Positions 41,135 to 44,823 of a stretch of 44,823 nucleotides of DNA are shown piece by piece. Positions within the stretch are counted from its first letter, which is position 1. Each line of letters begins with the position of its first letter. The DNA is taken from the NCBI GenBank assembly GCA_003151275.1, contig PLXC01000097.1, forward strand, positions 1 to 44,823, in the 5' to 3' direction. Both the position numbers and the translations under genes were made by a program. The stretch comes from Candidatus Melainabacteria bacterium (GTDB lineage Bacteria; Cyanobacteriota; Vampirovibrionia; Obscuribacterales; Obscuribacteraceae). The notes below the pieces were generated by a model. The model had not been told where the DNA came from. It did not search any database and was given only the letters and a program-made list of their open reading frames with translations.

Positions 41135-42382
41135 CTACTCTATACTTTTGGGGGGCTTATCACTGCGAAACTTTGGACGCGTCCGTAAGGTCCAACCAAG
41201 CTCCTGGAGAACTTCATCAAATGTCATCTCTGCCTGGTGAGAGAAATAGTTGAGAGCAATTATGCCTTGCTGAATGTTCATCCAGCCCATGGCCACTAAA
41301 AAGTAGCAACGCAGCGCCCCATAATAAGTGCGTTCATCGATAAACCCATTGCTTAACAGCGCGCCCGCGGAGGACTTTGCATCTGCGGAACTGGGCGGAA
41401 TTCCTTTGCGAATATCCGACAGTTCAATATCGCTATGTTGAAGCAAACCTGCCACTCTCAATAAGTCGTGCAGGCGAACAGTGACTTTGAAGTTCTCCGC
41501 CGGAACTTCGAGCTGCGGAACCAGACGGGCGACGGGAGTTCCCGTGGCTGCGAACTCTTTCAGCGTTTCAACGGCGTAGTTTTCGTCCAGCGTTCGATTT
41601 GCCACCATCTCTTGCAGTTGTAAAGCCGCATCAAGAGTCTGTTCGTTTAAAAGGTGACTTTCAACGAGGATCCTTCCCAAAGGCTGGAGCCGCACTAAGC
41701 CAAGTTCTAAAGCGTTCATGATTTCAACTGCTGGGACAAGCTGCGCCAGCACCAGCAATTCGCCAAGACGCACTGACGGCTTCAGCGGCCCACGATAGAA
41801 ACCCTTTTCGGCGAGCGCAACTTCCAGATCCAACCGGCGCTGGTGAGACGCGTTCAAGCCACGGATTCCCTGGTCTCGATCGATCTTCTTGTCTCGCACC
41901 ATGACCTGTGCATTCAGTGCGGTGGTCAATGTTTCGTCAGTGATAGCGCCAAGAGACACAAGCACTCTTCCGAGGGGCAATCCGGTCGCTTCGCTTGTGC
42001 GGATCGCAGTCTCCATCTGTTCGGTCGTGATTATCTCAGCCGCCAACAACATCTCACCCAGTTTATTTGTGGTGGCATCATGAGCGCGCGCCCAACCGAC
42101 CTCGTTCAAGCATTCTTCGAAGCTCAGCTCGCTGCGCGACATCAGGCAAAGCGCCTCGATGGCTGCCGAAAAGGGCAGAATTGAATCCCGCACAAGAGAC
42201 TGCGCTTGAACGGCTGCTTGGAACTCGCGCTCGCCAACATAACTTGACATGATTAAAATGCGCCCAACTGGCAAACCGGTAATCTTGGCAATCTTAATCG
42301 CATCACCGAGGTCGCGAGCCCGTAAGATCTGAGCTTCGATCAGAAGTTGCCCGATGCGTAGGTCTGTTTTGTTCTGAGTCAA
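41135..42382 (-). CDS. Tandem MshEN-like repeat protein (paralogue 1), possible c-di-GMP receptor
   Basis: About 415 residues from a TTG start at 42382. This start is chosen because AAGGGATTAGA-TTG mirrors AAGGATCTAA-ATG of the paralogue and the proteins then align from the first residue (LTQNKTDLRIG against MSLDKNELRIG). An upstream ATG at 42442 would add 20 unrelated residues. Three modules repeat the (R/K)(L/I)GxxL pattern: RIGQLLIEAQIL...PVGRILIMSSYV, KLGEMLLAAEII...PLGRVLVSLGAI, RLGELLVLAQLV...PLGRILVESHLL. The shared C-terminal block DERTYYGALRCYFLVAMGWMNIQQGIIALNYF is unlike MshEN and may be the output domain. The protein is soluble. It is divergent from the small charged gene and rarA. 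Confidence 0.75.
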   Translation of the reverse strand: MTQNKTDLRIGQLLIEAQILRARDLGDAIKIAKITGLPVGRILIMSSYVGEREFQAAVQAQSLVRDSILPFSAAIEALCLMSRSELSFEECLNEVGWARAHDATTNKLGEMLLAAEIITTEQMETAIRTSEATGLPLGRVLVSLGAITDETLTTALNAQVMVRDKKIDRDQGIRGLNASHQRRLDLEVALAEKGFYRGPLKPSVRLGELLVLAQLVPAVEIMNALELGLVRLQPLGRILVESHLLNEQTLDAALQLQEMVANRTLDENYAVETLKEFAATGTPVARLVPQLEVPAENFKVTVRLHDLLRVAGLLQHSDIELSDIRKGIPPSSADAKSSAGALLSNGFIDERTYYGALRCYFLVAMGWMNIQQGIIALNYFSHQAEMTFDEVLQELGWTLRTRPKFRSDKPPKSIE

Positions 42383-42486
42383 TCTAATCCCTTGACGTCC
42401 CGAATTCTTAGCTCGGCTGTTGCTATGAAATATCATACGCAAAAGCGGTCCTCTTTGATAATTGTCATAATGTCAGTGTTGGGAAC

Positions 42487-42855
42487 GTGAATAATCGGCG
42501 GATGACAATGGACAATTCAGAAACCAAAAAACAAGCAGCGATGCGCGAGGCTGAGCGAGAACGATATCTAGCTCAATTGAGAACTCGCGAAGCCGACCGG
42601 ATAAAGGTGAAAGAACAATCCAAGAAAGCCGAGGTCAATCGTTCTGAACATGCCGCCACGAATGCTCAAACCTTCTTGTATCGGATGGGGTCGCGGTCTG
42701 AATTTCGCGCCGGCTTGCGAGAAAAAATGATGGCAGACGTTGAACAAAACCAAGACAAAATGGCGACTTTAGGGCAAGTTTATCGCGGCAAATTGAAGTG
42801 GTTCGCTTCCCGATACCTCGTTAAGCCCCAAGACCTTGACAAAGACCTCGAGTAA
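42487..42855 (+). CDS. Small charged helical protein of unknown function
   Basis: 122 residues or slightly fewer; GTG at 42487, ATG at 42502 and ATG at 42508 are all possible starts, and none has a strong ribosome site. Residues 10-60 are a Lys/Glu/Arg-rich helix or coiled coil (AMREAERERYLAQLRTREAD); the remainder is mixed. No cysteines, no signal peptide. It lies 11 bases upstream of rarA and is presumably cotranscribed; function unknown. Confidence 0.6.
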   Translation: MNNRRMTMDNSETKKQAAMREAERERYLAQLRTREADRIKVKEQSKKAEVNRSEHAATNAQTFLYRMGSRSEFRAGLREKMMADVEQNQDKMATLGQVYRGKLKWFASRYLVKPQDLDKDLE

Positions 42856-42866
42856 TTTCCATCTAA

Positions 42867-44144
42867 ATGAGTTCTTCTTTTAATCAAAAAACGCCACTGG
42901 CTGACCGTATGCGACCTCGCAACCTGGATGAATTTGTCGGGCAAGAAAAGTTGCTGGCAGAAGACGGCGTCTTGAAACAGATGGTCGAGAGCGATCAGAT
43001 CACTTCTTTCATTCTTTGGGGACCACCCGGAGTTGGCAAAACGACGCTGGCTCGAATCATTGCCAACCAAACGAATAGCCGATGGACATCCTTCTCAGCA
43101 GTGACTTCTGGTATCAAAGAAATTAAGAGCGTAATGGCGGAAGCCGAAGCATTCATGAAGATCGAGCATCGACGCACGGTCTTATTCGTTGATGAGATCC
43201 ACCGTTTCAACAAATCTCAACAAGATGCCTTTTTGCCCTACGTCGAAAATGGCACCATCTCACTAGTTGGCGCTACTACAGAAAATCCAAGCTTTGAAAT
43301 CAACGGTGCTTTACTTTCCAGACTGAAAGTTTTTGTTCTGGAAGATCTGGGTGCCGAAGATCTCAAAAGGATCATGCGCAGTGCTTTGACAGATAAAGAA
43401 CGGGGATTGGCCGGTGACTCGATTGAAGTGACGGACGATCAACTTAACATGATTTCTGTTTACTCGTCAGGCGACGCTCGCACTGCGCTGAACACGCTTG
43501 AGTTGGCGATCTTGCTTGCCAAACGCAAGGGTGGAAATTCATTGTCTGAGGGCATGATCAAGTCTGCCATTCAGCAAGCGGTACTCAAATACGATAAGAC
43601 CGGTGAGCACCATTACAATCTCATTTCGGCTTTGCATAAATCCATGCGAAATTCAGATGTGGACGCTAGTTTATATTGGCTTGCACGCATGCTGGAAGCC
43701 GGAGAGGAACCTCTTTTTGTGGCCAGACGGCTGGTGCGCTTCGCATCGGAAGATATCGGGCTTTCGGCACCAGCTGCTTTGCCTCAAGCTGTAGCCGCGA
43801 TGCAGGCAGTGGAACTAATCGGCATGCCGGAATGTAAAATTGCTCTTGCTCAAGTAGTGGTGTACATGGCAAGTGCTCCCAAGTCAAATGCGGTATATAA
43901 AGCGTATAACATGGCCGCCAAAGATGCTTTGAATATGAGTCAGCATCCAGTGCCCCTGCATTTGCGAAACGCACCAACAAAGCTGATGAAAGAATTGGGA
44001 TATTCCAAAGGATACAAATACGCACACGACTATGAAGAGGGCAAAGCCAATATGAAGTGTATGCCTGAGGAGTTAGAGGGAACGCGTTACTACGAGCCTA
44101 CTAATCGGGGATTTGAAGCGAAGATAAAGGATCGCGATTCGTAA
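42867..44144 (+). CDS. rarA: Replication-associated recombination protein A
   Basis: A 425-residue AAA+ clamp-loader-like ATPase (MgsA/RarA, relative of eukaryotic WRNIP1) that acts at stalled forks. Seen are [17 protein letters not shown], Walker [10 protein letters not shown] (52-60), Walker B DEIH (108-111), sensor 1 [23 protein letters not shown], sensor 2 [11 protein letters not shown] and the C-terminal tetramerisation region ([37 protein letters not shown]). Full length. It follows the small charged gene closely and converges with a coiled-coil gene across a palindromic intergenic region. Confidence 0.97.
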   Translation: MSSSFNQKTPLADRMRPRNLDEFVGQEKLLAEDGVLKQMVESDQITSFILWGPPGVGKTTLARIIANQTNSRWTSFSAVTSGIKEIKSVMAEAEAFMKIEHRRTVLFVDEIHRFNKSQQDAFLPYVENGTISLVGATTENPSFEINGALLSRLKVFVLEDLGAEDLKRIMRSALTDKERGLAGDSIEVTDDQLNMISVYSSGDARTALNTLELAILLAKRKGGNSLSEGMIKSAIQQAVLKYDKTGEHHYNLISALHKSMRNSDVDASLYWLARMLEAGEEPLFVARRLVRFASEDIGLSAPAALPQAVAAMQAVELIGMPECKIALAQVVVYMASAPKSNAVYKAYNMAAKDALNMSQHPVPLHLRNAPTKLMKELGYSKGYKYAHDYEEGKANMKCMPEELEGTRYYEPTNRGFEAKIKDRDS

Positions 44145-44156
44145 GTCGAAAGGAGC

Positions 44157-44172
44157 GCGGACTATTGTCCGC
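44157..44172. terminator. Hairpin after rarA
   Basis: GCGGAC-TATT-GTCCGC, a 6-bp stem with a 4-base loop, follows the rarA stop by 12 bases. There is no U-run, so rho-independent termination is uncertain. The GCGGAC...GTCCGC form resembles palindromic repeats widespread in bacterial intergenic DNA. Confidence 0.4.
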
Positions 44173-44198
44173 ACCCCTAATCTTGATTTAGTACGCGT

Positions 44199-44226
44199 GG
44201 AGTGCAGGCATCCTTGTCTGCACTCC
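44199..44226. repeat. 9-bp-stem palindromic repeat
   Basis: GGAGTGCAG (44199-44207) and CTGCACTCC (44218-44226) flank a 10-base loop. CTCCATTTCGA follows, and a close variant of that string recurs at about 44259-44269, suggesting degenerate copies of a repeat family. It lies between convergent genes and may also act as a bidirectional terminator. Confidence 0.5.
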
Positions 44227-44269
44227 ATTTCGAGTTCGAAGCACGCGGGACGCATGCGCTCCATTTCGA

Positions 44270-44823
44270 TTATGGTCTAAACAATCGATAAATCGAGTGC
44301 CACCACTTCCGCTCTTTCAGTTCCTCGAGTTCTGCTCGGGCTTGTGAGAGAAGTCGAGCTACTCGAGCGTTTTCTTCTTCAGCAGAGGTTAGCAGTTCAT
44401 CAAGGAAATCACGATCGGCTTTCAACTTCGCAAGCGCATTCATCAAGTATCGGCGCTCGCTTACGGCGGCTTCCCGCTCGTAATCCATGCCTCTCAGCTT
44501 CTTGATTTCCTCTTCCAATGCTGGAATTCGGTCAAGAGCGTAGTACTGGCTAATTGTGATTTGGCGAAGCAGGCTGTTCTCTTCGGTGACTTCCTGCATC
44601 TTTTGAAGTAAGGCAATCACACGTCGTTGCAGATAAGCAGTTTCGTCGCTCGCTTCTTTCAGTACTTTTTGATCTCGTACTTTTTGTACGACTTCAAGCA
44701 CTTCTCTGCGAACACGTCTTTCTCGTGCAATTTTTACACGAGCGTCTTCTCCTTCCGCCACCACGTCTGATGCCCAGCGGAATATATGTTCAAGCCCTTC
44801 TGTATCCAGGGCATCACTATGTT
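44270..44823 (-). CDS. Coiled-coil protein, 5' end outside window
   Basis: The frame is open to the right edge (upstream codons read DTEGLEHIFRWASDVV), so the GTG at 44764 is unlikely to be the real start. At least 184 residues are present, almost entirely charged alpha-helix: VTEENSLLRQ, LEEEIKKLRG, AEEENARVARLLSQARAELEELKERK, ending with WWHSIYRLFRP. Heptad-like Leu spacing indicates a long coiled coil, perhaps a structural or scaffold protein. No enzymatic motif; the function cannot be judged without the N-terminus. Confidence 0.7.
   Translation of the reverse strand, partial: HSDALDTEGLEHIFRWASDVVAEGEDARVKIARERRVRREVLEVVQKVRDQKVLKEASDETAYLQRRVIALLQKMQEVTEENSLLRQITISQYYALDRIPALEEEIKKLRGMDYEREAAVSERRYLMNALAKLKADRDFLDELLTSAEEENARVARLLSQARAELEELKERKWWHSIYRLFRP

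Noticed and set aside
43666..44025. 119-residue reverse frame inside rarA
   Set aside because: Antisense shadow of a conserved gene.
44232..44255. Possible tRNA T-arm (GTTCGA) near the right edge
   Set aside because: No acceptor, D-arm or anticodon arm around it.

Overview
This is a gene-dense bacterial window of roughly 50% GC. It combines b6-type cytochrome b, several eukaryote-like Ser/Thr kinases, many PAS/GAF/GGDEF proteins and diderm features such as Lgt. The mix suggests a non-photosynthetic relative of Cyanobacteria (Melainabacteria/Vampirovibrionia, perhaps Obscuribacter-like). That placement is inferred from gene style, not from a marker gene. I saw no rRNA, tRNA, CRISPR array, prophage or intact insertion sequence.

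Layout. 1-1438: end of a cytochrome b6/subunit IV fusion, overlapping a membrane-anchored c-type cytochrome gene. 1484-4992: a tandem universal stress protein, an alpha/beta-hydrolase that has lost its catalytic Ser and His, an amidohydrolase, and an avidin-like protein. 5344-16162: a cyclic-di-GMP island. It holds a PAS-PAS-PAS-PAS-GAF protein whose GGDEF domain was destroyed by deletions, an intact REC-PAS-GAF-GGDEF paralogue, a zinc-binding DgcZ-type cyclase, and a three-gene reverse-strand operon (unknown protein, degenerate GGDEF with an intact I-site, REC-PAS-PAS-HD-GYP phosphodiesterase). 16599-19275: a kinase-LRR membrane protein and a universal stress protein. 19324-20491: lgt and a small secreted Asp/His-rich protein. 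20605-27997: a tight forward operon, radA-uvrC-(37-aa membrane peptide)-YfhO-like-PAF-acetylhydrolase-like. 28058-33063: two overlapping genes for membrane proteins with C-terminal kinase domains. 33353-35372: a hydrolase remnant, an unknown gene and a VIT/CCC1 metal transporter. 35594-38243: a Gln-rich secreted protein and a YVTN beta-propeller. 38394-42382: a TPR protein, a zinc-ribbon P-loop protein and two tandem paralogues built from MshEN-like (c-di-GMP-binding type) repeats. 42487-44823: a small charged protein, rarA, and a partial coiled-coil gene.

How it fits together. Cyclic-di-GMP signalling is the dominant theme: synthesis (8660, 11644), breakdown (12634) and probable sensing without catalysis (14499, 39831, 41135). 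The rest is a DNA repair/envelope operon and phosphorylation-based membrane signalling. The window also shows gene decay (7463-7582, 33353-33535), a probable pseudoenzyme (2525-3217), short tandem duplications clustered at gene 3' ends, and palindromic repeats between and within genes.
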